From assembly GCA_018818125.1 (NCBI GenBank), contig JAHISQ010000014.1, positions 1 to 61,973 of the forward strand: DNA of 61,973 bases, written 5' to 3'. The notes under the pieces were generated by a model. It ran no database searches. It was not told where the DNA came from and was given only the letters and a program-made list of their open reading frames with translations. Made by a program: the position numbers and the translations under genes. Each line of letters begins with the position of its first letter. Positions within the stretch are counted from its first letter, which is position 1. Origin of the DNA: Candidatus Rifleibacteriota bacterium (lineage in GTDB: Bacteria; Muiribacteriota; Ozemobacteria; Ozemobacterales; Ozemobacteraceae). Below, piece after piece: positions 34,009 to 41,919 of the stretch.

Positions 34009-35508
34009 CTAAAATGGAAAGTCGTCGGGCTGACCGGAGTCTGGTAGAGCCTCCGGCTTGGGCATTGTAATAAAAGTCTGTCTGACGACCGGATGTACAA
34101 TAATCGCGCGATCTGGGCGTACTGGGCAGATATGTTCGCAGCTGCCGCAACCTATGCAGATGTCAGGGTTGGTTTCGGGAATCATCAGGTTGTTATGATA
34201 CGGAACCATGCGCACAGCCTGTGTCGGGCAGTGCTCAGCGCAGGCGCCGCAGTCATTGCCCTCAGTTTCGACTACGCACAGATGTTTTTTGTATTCAACC
34301 TCGCCGATTTTCATGAATTTTTTCTCAGCGGCTGCTACCGGCTGTATCGCATTGACCGGACAAATCTGTGAACAGAGATTGCAGTTCTGCTCGCACATGC
34401 CGAGTTCAAAGTTAAGAGCTGGCTTAAGGAGGCTTTTCGGGCTTGCCGGTGCAGCGTGTGGCTGAATAACAGACGATGGGCAGGCTATTACACAGAGATG
34501 GCATGAAATGCAGGTTTCATAAAAATGCTCTGCTGTCATCGCACCCGGTGGTAGTATCTGTGCGGTTGGTTCTGTGCCTGCAAGCAGTGTTTTGGGTAAT
34601 AAATAGCCGCCGGCAGCGCCGGCCAATGCTGCCAGTGCTGCCCGTCGTCCAAATGAAAAGGCTGACTGGTCAGCGTTTGTTCGTGCCCGCTCAAATCTTA
34701 TCGCCGAAAAATTGCAGCTGGAGGCGCAGTTGTAACAGCTTATACAGCGCGAAAAATCCAGTGCTTTCTGCGCTACATCTATACATCCTGCTTTGCAGGC
34801 CTTTTCGCATAATTTGCAGTTGGTGCAGGCTTCCTGGTTGATCGAGAGTCGGAAAAGCGAGAATTTTGCAATAAATCGCAAAATGGCGCCAACCGGGCAA
34901 ATTGTATTGCAGTATATGCGTCCGGCCTTGTAGACAGCGATTGTCAGCCCGGTCAACAGGAAAAGCGCGACCAGGCTATTGAACAGCGAGAATGGTTTTA
35001 CTGAAGCCTGCCCGAGCCAGTTTATGTTGCTCGATAGTATTGGAGCCGTGCTGCGAAAAATCCGGGCGGTCAGCGGCTGAAAAACACCGGCAAAAATCTG
35101 GCCGAATGTCGAAAATGGTTCGATTATTGCCAGCGGAAATATGAACCCGGCGACGGCTGAACCAACTGCCAGGGCAAAGATAAGGGCATGTAGTGACGAA
35201 TACGGCGACAGAGTATGATAGGGCTTTTTGTTGAATCGCCGGGTCAGGCGCGCGATCAGATCCTGCAGCAGGCCAAGCGGGCAGAGAGTCGAGCAGTAAA
35301 CCCTTCCAAACAGCAGAGTGGTGAGCAGAATGGCAATGAGGGCACCTGCTGCCGAGATCAGTGATAGAGCAAAAACGCCGTGGACTAACTGCCACGGTGC
35401 CAGCACTGAGACTGCTTTGCCAAAGGTGTCAAAGCGAAGCCAGGCCAGGACAAAGGCAGTCAGAGCTGCCAGCCCCGCCAGCAGTCTGATATTCTTGATT
35501 GTACGCAT
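34009..35508 (-). CDS. Membrane polyferredoxin (NapH/MauN-type, multiple 4Fe-4S clusters)
   Basis: A 499-residue protein with five or six N-terminal helices (about 5-235) that hold the NapH-type motifs GRVYCSTLCPLGLLQD and GRIYCNTICPVGAI. These are followed by CTNCKLCEKACKAGCIDV and CISCYNCASSC. A second hydrophobic segment with a twin-arginine-like SFGRRAALAALAGAAGGYL (near 290) leads to a C-terminal set of ferredoxin motifs: CISCHLCVIAC, CEQNCNLCSQIC, CGACAEHC and CIGCGSCEHIC. It should move electrons through or along the membrane. Only 4 bases separate it from the upstream DUF362 gene. The internal RR motif suggests a fusion of a NapH-like protein to a Tat-exported ferredoxin. Confidence 0.92.
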   Translation of the reverse strand: MRTIKNIRLLAGLAALTAFVLAWLRFDTFGKAVSVLAPWQLVHGVFALSLISAAGALIAILLTTLLFGRVYCSTLCPLGLLQDLIARLTRRFNKKPYHTLSPYSSLHALIFALAVGSAVAGFIFPLAIIEPFSTFGQIFAGVFQPLTARIFRSTAPILSSNINWLGQASVKPFSLFNSLVALFLLTGLTIAVYKAGRIYCNTICPVGAILRFIAKFSLFRLSINQEACTNCKLCEKACKAGCIDVAQKALDFSRCISCYNCASSCNFSAIRFERARTNADQSAFSFGRRAALAALAGAAGGYLLPKTLLAGTEPTAQILPPGAMTAEHFYETCISCHLCVIACPSSVIQPHAAPASPKSLLKPALNFELGMCEQNCNLCSQICPVNAIQPVAAAEKKFMKIGEVEYKKHLCVVETEGNDCGACAEHCPTQAVRMVPYHNNLMIPETNPDICIGCGSCEHICPVRPDRAIIVHPVVRQTFITMPKPEALPDSGQPDDFPF

Positions 35509-35512
35509 CAGA

Positions 35513-36445
35513 TTAGATCGTTATGCGCTCGATTTTAAGCTTTTCGAGGTCGGCAATGCCGCTATTATGAGCGGCCGCTTTGGCAATATAGGCGATTTCT
35601 TCGGGTTTCGCTTCCAGTATGCGGGCAGCTGCGGTATCTATGGCCACCATGTCGGTTGACAGCAGAAGCATTTTTTTGGTGGCGATATCGGCGATACTTG
35701 TTCCCCGCGGCCCGTTGCGCATCATTACGTTATAGGCGTCGATGATATTGAGAGTCGGCTTCTTCTCGATGGTAGTAAAGTCAGCGATGCACTGGTGCAG
35801 GTCGGTGCGGTGGTAAAATCGGCGATCCCAGACTACGCCCATGAGATTTTTCATCGCCGCAGTCATGCGAGCACCGCCGTGGTGCTTGAGAATCGGCAGG
35901 TTGATGATGACATCGCTTTCGAGCCAGGCTTTGTGAATCATAACCTTTTTAAGTGCCACTCCGCGTGGCAGGGCAAGTTCGGTATAATAGCCTTCTTCAT
36001 GCGCCATCAACATAGTGCCACCAGCGTCTTTAACGGCTTTCTCGATCTGACTGTTGCTGTAGCATGCCTGCCAATTGTTGCAGGTGTTGTCAAATACGTT
36101 GACCTCTTTAGCGCCAGCCTTAAAACAGAGTTCGATCAGATGTTTGACCAGGGCAGGTGTAGTGTTGGCTCCTTCTTCGGGAGTTTTATCCCAGCCGATG
36201 TTAGGCTTTACCAGAACCTTCTGACCAGTTTTTACAAAGCGCTCGAGTCCGCCGGCTGCGGCCAGCGCGCGATCTAGCATTTCGACAGGGGTTCCGCCCA
36301 TAACGGCTACAAGATCGGGAAACCCGGTTCCAGCAGCTCCGCTACCGGATAGCTTGACCTCTTCGGCTACAGCCCGATAGGGCAGTTTGAAATTGTAGGC
36401 GGCGGCCAGCGAAGATGCCAGCGCGATGAATTGTCGTCTATCCAT
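35513..36445 (-). CDS. DUF362 protein with a Tat-type leader
   Basis: A 310-residue protein beginning MDRRQFIALASSLAAAYNF, a probable twin-arginine signal. The rest is a DUF362 domain: VLVKPNIGWDKTPEEGANT, VIINLPILKHHGGARMTAAM, NLMGVVWDRR and an Asp-rich C-terminal motif (LSTDMVAIDTAAARILE). DUF362 proteins often accompany ferredoxins and are iron-sulfur related, but this one has no CxxCxxC motif of its own; the clusters lie in the next gene, 4 bases downstream. The divergent tatC supplies the export route. Function is unknown. Confidence 0.9.
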   Translation of the reverse strand: MDRRQFIALASSLAAAYNFKLPYRAVAEEVKLSGSGAAGTGFPDLVAVMGGTPVEMLDRALAAAGGLERFVKTGQKVLVKPNIGWDKTPEEGANTTPALVKHLIELCFKAGAKEVNVFDNTCNNWQACYSNSQIEKAVKDAGGTMLMAHEEGYYTELALPRGVALKKVMIHKAWLESDVIINLPILKHHGGARMTAAMKNLMGVVWDRRFYHRTDLHQCIADFTTIEKKPTLNIIDAYNVMMRNGPRGTSIADIATKKMLLLSTDMVAIDTAAARILEAKPEEIAYIAKAAAHNSGIADLEKLKIERITI

Positions 36446-36604
36446 AATGTTTGCCCCCTGAGTTCTGGTAAGTTTAGATAAATAGCTGGTTCCAAAATAT
36501 TACTTTTAAGAATATAATTTTCATTAGCTTTAAGTCAACGGCATTCAAATTTTGATGCCCGGTCGAAATAAATATATCGGTTGAGATAGATTTAGGAGTT
36601 TCAC

Positions 36605-37384
36605 TTGTTAGCGGGCGAACAAAAAGAAGGTACCTTTGTCGAGCACCTTGAGGATTTGCGTTGGGCAATTATCAGGTCACTGGTAAGCGTTGTTCTGATA
36701 TTTCCGATCGCATTTTACCTGTCAGACTCACTCATCGACTGGCTGGTCGCATATTTCTGCCCGGCCGGCATGAAGTTGCGCTATTTCTCGCCGATAGAGC
36801 CTCTGCTGGTTCAGCTCAAAGTGTCGCTTTACCTCGCTTTGTTCATTTGCGCGCCGTATTTGCTGCGTCAGCTCTGGGGCTTTGTCGCTCCCGGCCTTTA
36901 TCTTAGGGAAAAGTCGGCAGCCGGCTGGTTGCTGCTGAGCAGCTGGCTGCTTGCTGTGCTTGGCGCTGCTTTTGCCATGTTTGTGATATTTCCAATAGTT
37001 ATGCAATTTTCGATGGGCTTTGAGACTGCTTATCTTGAAGCAGCCATCGGAATTGCACAGTTCACAGGCTTGTTTGGTATGCTGATGCTAGGCTTTGCGG
37101 TTATGTTTCAGTTTCCGGCCGGAGTATTTTTGCTGGTCAGAGTCGGCATCGTCAGTCTCGATCGTCTCAAATCGCTGCGCGCAGTTATTTTTGTCGTGAT
37201 ATTGATTATCTCGGCAATACTGACGCCGCCAGATGTAGTAAGTCAGCTGATGATGGGTATTCCAACCTATCTTCTTTTTGAACTCGGTTTACTGGCGGCT
37301 GCTTTTTCAAAACCAGCCGCCAGTAAGGATTCTGAACAAATTGCATCGCAAGCTGTCGGGAATGATCCTGAAGATCCAGCTTAA
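36605..37384 (+). CDS. tatC: Twin-arginine translocase subunit TatC
   Basis: A 259-residue inner-membrane protein with six helices and the TatC hallmarks EGTFVEHLEDLRWAIIRS and CAPYLLRQLWGFVAPGLY. TatC recognises the RR motif of folded Tat substrates. The start is a TTG with AGGAG 7 bases upstream; no ATG fits. No tatA or tatB lies next to it. It is divergent from the DUF362-polyferredoxin operon, whose products carry RR motifs. The C-terminal 25 residues are a soluble Glu/Asp/Ala-rich tail. Confidence 0.96.
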   Translation: MLAGEQKEGTFVEHLEDLRWAIIRSLVSVVLIFPIAFYLSDSLIDWLVAYFCPAGMKLRYFSPIEPLLVQLKVSLYLALFICAPYLLRQLWGFVAPGLYLREKSAAGWLLLSSWLLAVLGAAFAMFVIFPIVMQFSMGFETAYLEAAIGIAQFTGLFGMLMLGFAVMFQFPAGVFLLVRVGIVSLDRLKSLRAVIFVVILIISAILTPPDVVSQLMMGIPTYLLFELGLLAAAFSKPAASKDSEQIASQAVGNDPEDPA

Positions 37385-37408
37385 AGCGTTGAGCATATTT
37401 CCTGAAAA

Positions 37409-38032
37409 TCAGCGATTCCAGGTTGTCCAGGTTCCGCCATAAAGTATATTTATTTGTCTGGATGAAACAACATTACATTGAGCTGCACCAGCGAAGCCTG
37501 CTATTGAGTAATCAAAAGTGCGCCCATATTTTATCCAGCGACCAATTCCCTGATATCGGGCACCATCTTTCCCGACAATGTTGACAACAATCTGGTTGCC
37601 ATTAGTGGAAACCTGTATCATGCTTCCGGAAGTCGACTGCCAGTTTCCGGTAATACTGCTGTTGTTCGAAGGTTGCTGTTGAACCGGGGCAGGGTTGTTG
37701 TATACGCCGCGTCTCCAGGTGAACCAGTTGCCTTTGGGATCTTTTACGTTTATTTGATTCGAATTGGCGAAAGATGCATTGTGAATTCCTTGTGAGGTTT
37801 TATAGGCAAAATTGTCGCTGAATCTGGTCCACCAGCCGTTATATTTATAGGATTGTCCCTGTGGCGTGGTAATAGTAACCATTACCTGTTGCATGTTTGA
37901 CCAGAGTTTTACTGTTGAACCGGATGATGAGGTCCAGCTGCCGCTAGGATCGCCTGCGAAAGCAGCGCTGCTGAAAAGTAAGAAGATAGCAATTAAAATG
38001 CCGTAGTGGGTGCTGAAATAAGGTTTTCTCAT
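37409..38032 (-). CDS. Secreted two-repeat beta protein of unknown function
   Basis: A 207-residue protein starting at an ATG behind AGGAGT (longer frames upstream overlap the previous gene). A signal peptide (about 1-28, ending AFA) precedes two repeats of about 80 residues. They share SGSW.S.SGS/TGNWQS.SGS starts, a middle GQSYKYNGWWTRFSDNFAYK / GARYQGIGRWIKYGRTFDY and a GNWFTWRR / GTWTTWNR end. The pattern suggests a small beta-barrel or sandwich used for binding. It is 37 bases after the unknown gene at 38070 and probably co-transcribed. Confidence 0.82.
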   Translation of the reverse strand: MRKPYFSTHYGILIAIFLLFSSAAFAGDPSGSWTSSSGSTVKLWSNMQQVMVTITTPQGQSYKYNGWWTRFSDNFAYKTSQGIHNASFANSNQINVKDPKGNWFTWRRGVYNNPAPVQQQPSNNSSITGNWQSTSGSMIQVSTNGNQIVVNIVGKDGARYQGIGRWIKYGRTFDYSIAGFAGAAQCNVVSSRQINILYGGTWTTWNR

Positions 38033-38069
38033 ATAGTTACTCCTGAAGTTTGTTTTCATTTCAAAAAAT

Positions 38070-38915
38070 TCAATAGCCGCATTCGATTTCTTCTTCATAA
38101 CTGCCTTTTTCGTCCCAATAGTAATTCGCAGTATAGTCTGAAGATACGATGCCTCCGAAGGGTACGTCACCGCCCTCAATCAAACAGGGAGCAGTGCCGC
38201 TGAATATCAGTTTCATACTGTAGTTGCGCTCTTCTTCGACAGGAACGAATTCAATCTTTGCCTCGTATTTGTATTGCCCGTCGGGTTCTGCGGCGCCTTC
38301 ATTATCCTCGTAGGTCGGCAGTTCACGGGCTGCAATTACTACGCTGTTGTTGTGTTCTGCCAGGACTGTTGCAGTTGTGACAGTGATTCCCTGGTGAGTG
38401 CCACCACCTTCAAGAATTACTCCTCGAAGTGCTCGGCCAGTAGTTACAAACTTAGGTGAAACTGGTGCCATGTCGCTGCCAAATTGCAGTAGAGCAGGGT
38501 TTGACCAGACAAGTCGGCAGGTTTCACCGTCAGAATCAAATAAAGCCGCGCCGATAACGGGTACATAGCCTTCCTCCGAATTCTGCGGGGCAACCCTGGT
38601 TTCAAAGATTATCATTGTTCGGGCGATCGTTTCAGAAACATCATAGGTTGTAAAGCCCGCCGAAACAGTTAATGCCAGCTTTTTACCCGGATTTACCCCG
38701 GATGCATCAATGATTGCCCTGGAAGCCTGCCAGGTCGCTTCTCCGTTGGGATTGGGCGGACAAAACAGCATGGCGAGAGCTTTGTTTCCATTAAATGGCG
38801 CTGGGAAAGAATCCATTGCAGCTGGTTTGGCCTCCAGCATGGTTTGCCCGAAAAGTAAAATGATGAGACAGACTTGTAATAGGCATTTGATAACATGTCT
38901 TACTGATTTTGGCAT
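38070..38915 (-). CDS. Secreted protein of unknown function
   Basis: A 281-residue protein with a signal peptide (about 1-29, ending LEA) and CAGGAG upstream. The remainder is rich in beta-type sequence and includes GGGTHQGITVTTATVLAE (about 170-187). No domain was recognised. The C-terminus is acidic and aromatic (YYWDEKGSYEEEIECGY). It is the first gene of a two-gene operon with the repeat protein and divergent from the SH3 protein gene. Confidence 0.75.
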   Translation of the reverse strand: MPKSVRHVIKCLLQVCLIILLFGQTMLEAKPAAMDSFPAPFNGNKALAMLFCPPNPNGEATWQASRAIIDASGVNPGKKLALTVSAGFTTYDVSETIARTMIIFETRVAPQNSEEGYVPVIGAALFDSDGETCRLVWSNPALLQFGSDMAPVSPKFVTTGRALRGVILEGGGTHQGITVTTATVLAEHNNSVVIAARELPTYEDNEGAAEPDGQYKYEAKIEFVPVEEERNYSMKLIFSGTAPCLIEGGDVPFGGIVSSDYTANYYWDEKGSYEEEIECGY

Positions 38916-38979
38916 GTATTACTCCTGGAACAGGTTGTTTTGAAAAATTTCGCTACAGATTTCTTGTTTAAAAAAATGC

Positions 38980-38994
38980 TTACATTTAATGTAA
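38980..38994. promoter_or_regulatory. 15-bp palindrome in a divergent promoter region
   Basis: TTACAT-TTA-ATGTAA, a perfect 6-bp dyad in the AT-rich gap between the divergent genes at 38915 and 39107. It may be a regulator binding site. Confidence 0.4.
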
Positions 38995-39106
38995 TTGTAT
39001 ATTAAAATCGTGTCAATAATTAACGTTTTAGATGACAGGTGAATTTGCCTTCAAGCCTTTACTCATGGTAAGGTTGGCCGTAATTAATATTTAATTGGAG
39101 TGGAAA

Positions 39107-40063
39107 ATGAAAATACTTAAAATGCTTAAGACTCTGTTAATCAACAGGAGAAATCTTTTGCTGCTAGTTGCTCTGATCATCACGGCATCGATGTCTTATG
39201 CGTCAGAAGCGCAGTCTGTGTATAGTTACGGCCGGTTTCAGCCCGGATCAACAGTTTATCTGTTCGGCGACAATGTTAATATGCGCGAAAAACCGGCTAC
39301 CAAGGCACCAATCGTGCGTTTGTTGTCTATTGGTTCAAGGCTGACAATTGTTGGTGAGCCCGATGGAGATTATAAAGCCAACGGTTTTAGCAGTGGCTGG
39401 TACAGAGTTCAATTCCTGGATCAGCAAAAGCCGGTAGAGGGTTATGTCTGGGGTGGACTATTGGCTTTTGGAGCGGTTCAATTTGCTGGGGCAGATAAGG
39501 AATTGCTGTTGCTGGCAGGCATTACCAAATTTGCTGAAAATAGACCGGCTGGAGAATTGAGAGTTGTAGAAAACAGTAAAGTTAAAGCCAAAACTCCCTT
39601 TACCTGGATCGTTACAGATATGAATGAAGGTGACAACTACTCATATTCAGTTGCTGCCGAAGAATTGTCCTGGGCTGGAGTTGCAGATCTTAAAAACGTT
39701 TTTCAGATCAGTTGTAATTACGAAGCTTGCGGTTATACAAGAGGAAAGCTGCTTTTTTTCTGGGATGGCAACAATCTTTTCTGTGGTCCAACAGCTGAAT
39801 CAGTATCAGAAGCCGGCCTGTTTTCAGTTGAGTCTGAATATGTGTTTCCTGGTCAGGAAGGTTGCAAGTCAAATGAGTTGATACTGCGAACCACCTCTAT
39901 CGAAGAGCCTGCCGAAGATGGGACTACGCCCGGCACAGCAAAGAAAGTTGAAATTCTTCATGTCTGGAACGGCAAAGACTGGGTTGCCAAGGCTCCTGTT
40001 GAGACTGAGTTGCCAGCTCCTGTAAGAGAATCCGCATCATCTGGCGATTCAGAAGGCAATTAA
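39107..40063 (+). CDS. Secreted bacterial SH3-domain protein
   Basis: A 318-residue protein starting at the ATG behind GGAG. A signal peptide (about 1-33, ending YASE) is followed by a bacterial SH3 domain (about 40-125; VYLFGDNVNMREKPATKAP, VRLLSIGSRLTIVGEP, WYRVQF and EGYVWGGLLAF). The C-terminal 190 residues are a beta-rich, Cys-containing region without a known domain. SH3 domains of this type often bind cell-wall peptides. It stands alone and is closed by a hairpin. Confidence 0.87.
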   Translation: MKILKMLKTLLINRRNLLLLVALIITASMSYASEAQSVYSYGRFQPGSTVYLFGDNVNMREKPATKAPIVRLLSIGSRLTIVGEPDGDYKANGFSSGWYRVQFLDQQKPVEGYVWGGLLAFGAVQFAGADKELLLLAGITKFAENRPAGELRVVENSKVKAKTPFTWIVTDMNEGDNYSYSVAAEELSWAGVADLKNVFQISCNYEACGYTRGKLLFFWDGNNLFCGPTAESVSEAGLFSVESEYVFPGQEGCKSNELILRTTSIEEPAEDGTTPGTAKKVEILHVWNGKDWVAKAPVETELPAPVRESASSGDSEGN

Positions 40064-40096
40064 AGCGGCGCAGATACAATCTTTACTCAGATTAAA

Positions 40097-40126
40097 GCGC
40101 CCGGTCATGACTCATGACCGGGCGTT
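40097..40126 (+). terminator. Hairpin terminator after the SH3 protein gene
   Basis: CGCCCGGTCATG pairs perfectly with CATGACCGGGCG around ACT. The T tract that follows is weak (TTGCTGCTTG). It also lies beyond the end of the convergent kinase gene. Confidence 0.65.
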
Positions 40127-40164
40127 GCTGCTTGTAAAAACAACTTCTAGCACGACTATGATTT

Positions 40165-41919
40165 TCATTTTCTGTTAGCCGACAACATGGCTTCCTGGAT
40201 GGCATCTTTTAGATTCTTCAATCCATAAGGTTTTTGCAGGAAGACCTGGGGGAGTTCAGAATGACTGCCTTCCATGGCCTGGGACTCGTTGTAGCCACTG
40301 GTAAGAATTACCGGAATTTCGGGTGCAATTTTGCGCAGGAGTTCCAGTGTTTTCCAGCCGTCCATGCGTGGCATTGTGAGGTCGCACAGCACGCAGACTA
40401 TTTCATCCTGGTGCTGCTGGAACAACTCAATTGCTTCAACGCCGTCGCGGGCTTCAATTATTGACACGCCCATGCCTGTCAGTGAGGTCGCAGTCATTCT
40501 CCGGATCATTGGTTCGTCTTCTATCAGCAAAATTTTGCCGTTCTTCGGTATGACAGTGAGTTTTTTCACCGGGAGGCTTTGTGGCTCAGTAGCTTCATCT
40601 GAGATTGGCAGATACACCCTGAAGATACTCCCCTGACCGAGTTTGCTCTCCACCGTGATGCAGCCATTATGGCTCTTTATGGCACCAAATACGACGGGAA
40701 GCCCCAGACCACGCCCCGTAAACCTGGTCGAGTAAAACGGTTCAAACAGTTTTTTGAAATCAGTTTCGGGTATGCCGCTGCCGGTGTCTTTAATTTCGAG
40801 GCAGGCATAATCATGCTTTCCCGGCTGAAAGTCGCAAGGGTAGCAATGAACAGAGGCAATGTCTTTTGGGGCAACATCTTTGATGATCATAGAAATAGTG
40901 CCTTGTTCTTCAGCTATTGCTTCGCGGGCATTGGTAACCAGATTGCTCAGGATCTGCTTGATCTGGCCGGCGTTTGCATTGACGGACAAAGCCGAAACAG
41001 GCAGTGCCGGTTCTATGGTAATGTTTTGCGGTATACTGGTGCCGATGTCGGTCAGGCATCGGCGGCAGACTTCAGAAAGGTCGAGTGGCACGTGCCTGGT
41101 CATAGTTTTCCCTATATAGGCAAGCATCAGTCCGCCGATCTCGGCTGCGCGACTGGCAGCGCTCATTGCTGCAGCAAGCTTCTGTTTCGGAAGATTTCCG
41201 ATAGACGGAAACTCCATGGCCTGTTCCAGGTTTCCCATAATTATGGTGAGGAGATTGTTGTAATGATGGGCGATACCGGCTGCCATTCTTCCCAGGCTCT
41301 CAGTTTTCTCCTTTTCCTGGAGTCGTTGTTCAAGATCAAGTCGGATATTTTCTGCCTGCTTGCGCTCGGTAATGTCATTTAATATGAGTCGGCAGACGGG
41401 CGTTTCGCTATCCTGCGCAAAAGTTGCTCTGAACTGAATCCAGAGTGGCTGACTATTTTTATGTACCAGTCGCAGATCGCATACCTGCGGTTCTTTTGTC
41501 TCAAAAAGTGTTTTGCGGTGAAGGTAGTAGATGTCCTGATCTTCTTTCAGTATGAACTGGGTGATCGGTTGATTGAAAAGTTCGCTTCGAGGTAAACTCA
41601 GCATTGAGGCCGCTGTTAAGTTGGATTCCAGGATCAACCCCTGCTGGCTGATGGTGAGGTAGCCGACCGGAGCCATATCAAAAAAATTGAAATATCGTGC
41701 CCGTGAAGCTTCCAGTTTATCCTGTGTCGTTCGCAATTCCTCGTTCTGCATCTCAAGTTCGATCTGATGCACATGCAGTTCGTGAAGCACCTGGTATAAG
41801 TCTTCAGAAGACTGCCGGTCGGTGAACTCTACTGGTTTAACAGCTCCCTCACTGATCCTCTGTTCAGCTCTTGCGCGCATTTCGGAAGTGTTGAAGGACA
41901 GGTCATTTTTGATGGTCAA
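40165..41919 (-). CDS. Hybrid PAS-histidine kinase with receiver domain
   Basis: A 584-residue cytosolic protein without membrane segments. A coiled coil (about 45-75) leads to a PAS domain (about 78-190; ARYFNFFDMAPVGYLTI). The phospho-accepting His lies in GIAHHYNNLLTIIMGNLEQA; HATPase boxes are LSNLVTNAREAI, IKDTGSGIP and GRGLGLPVVFGAIKSHNG. A C-terminal receiver (about 460-584; LLIEDEPMIRR, CDLTMPRMDGW, LTSGY) has its Asp. The start is a TTG with GGAGG 7 bases upstream, overlapping the CheB-CheR stop as TTGA, so the two proteins are co-translated. It probably relays signals from the CheB-CheR-PAS protein. Confidence 0.93.
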   Translation of the reverse strand: MTIKNDLSFNTSEMRARAEQRISEGAVKPVEFTDRQSSEDLYQVLHELHVHQIELEMQNEELRTTQDKLEASRARYFNFFDMAPVGYLTISQQGLILESNLTAASMLSLPRSELFNQPITQFILKEDQDIYYLHRKTLFETKEPQVCDLRLVHKNSQPLWIQFRATFAQDSETPVCRLILNDITERKQAENIRLDLEQRLQEKEKTESLGRMAAGIAHHYNNLLTIIMGNLEQAMEFPSIGNLPKQKLAAAMSAASRAAEIGGLMLAYIGKTMTRHVPLDLSEVCRRCLTDIGTSIPQNITIEPALPVSALSVNANAGQIKQILSNLVTNAREAIAEEQGTISMIIKDVAPKDIASVHCYPCDFQPGKHDYACLEIKDTGSGIPETDFKKLFEPFYSTRFTGRGLGLPVVFGAIKSHNGCITVESKLGQGSIFRVYLPISDEATEPQSLPVKKLTVIPKNGKILLIEDEPMIRRMTATSLTGMGVSIIEARDGVEAIELFQQHQDEIVCVLCDLTMPRMDGWKTLELLRKIAPEIPVILTSGYNESQAMEGSHSELPQVFLQKPYGLKNLKDAIQEAMLSANRK

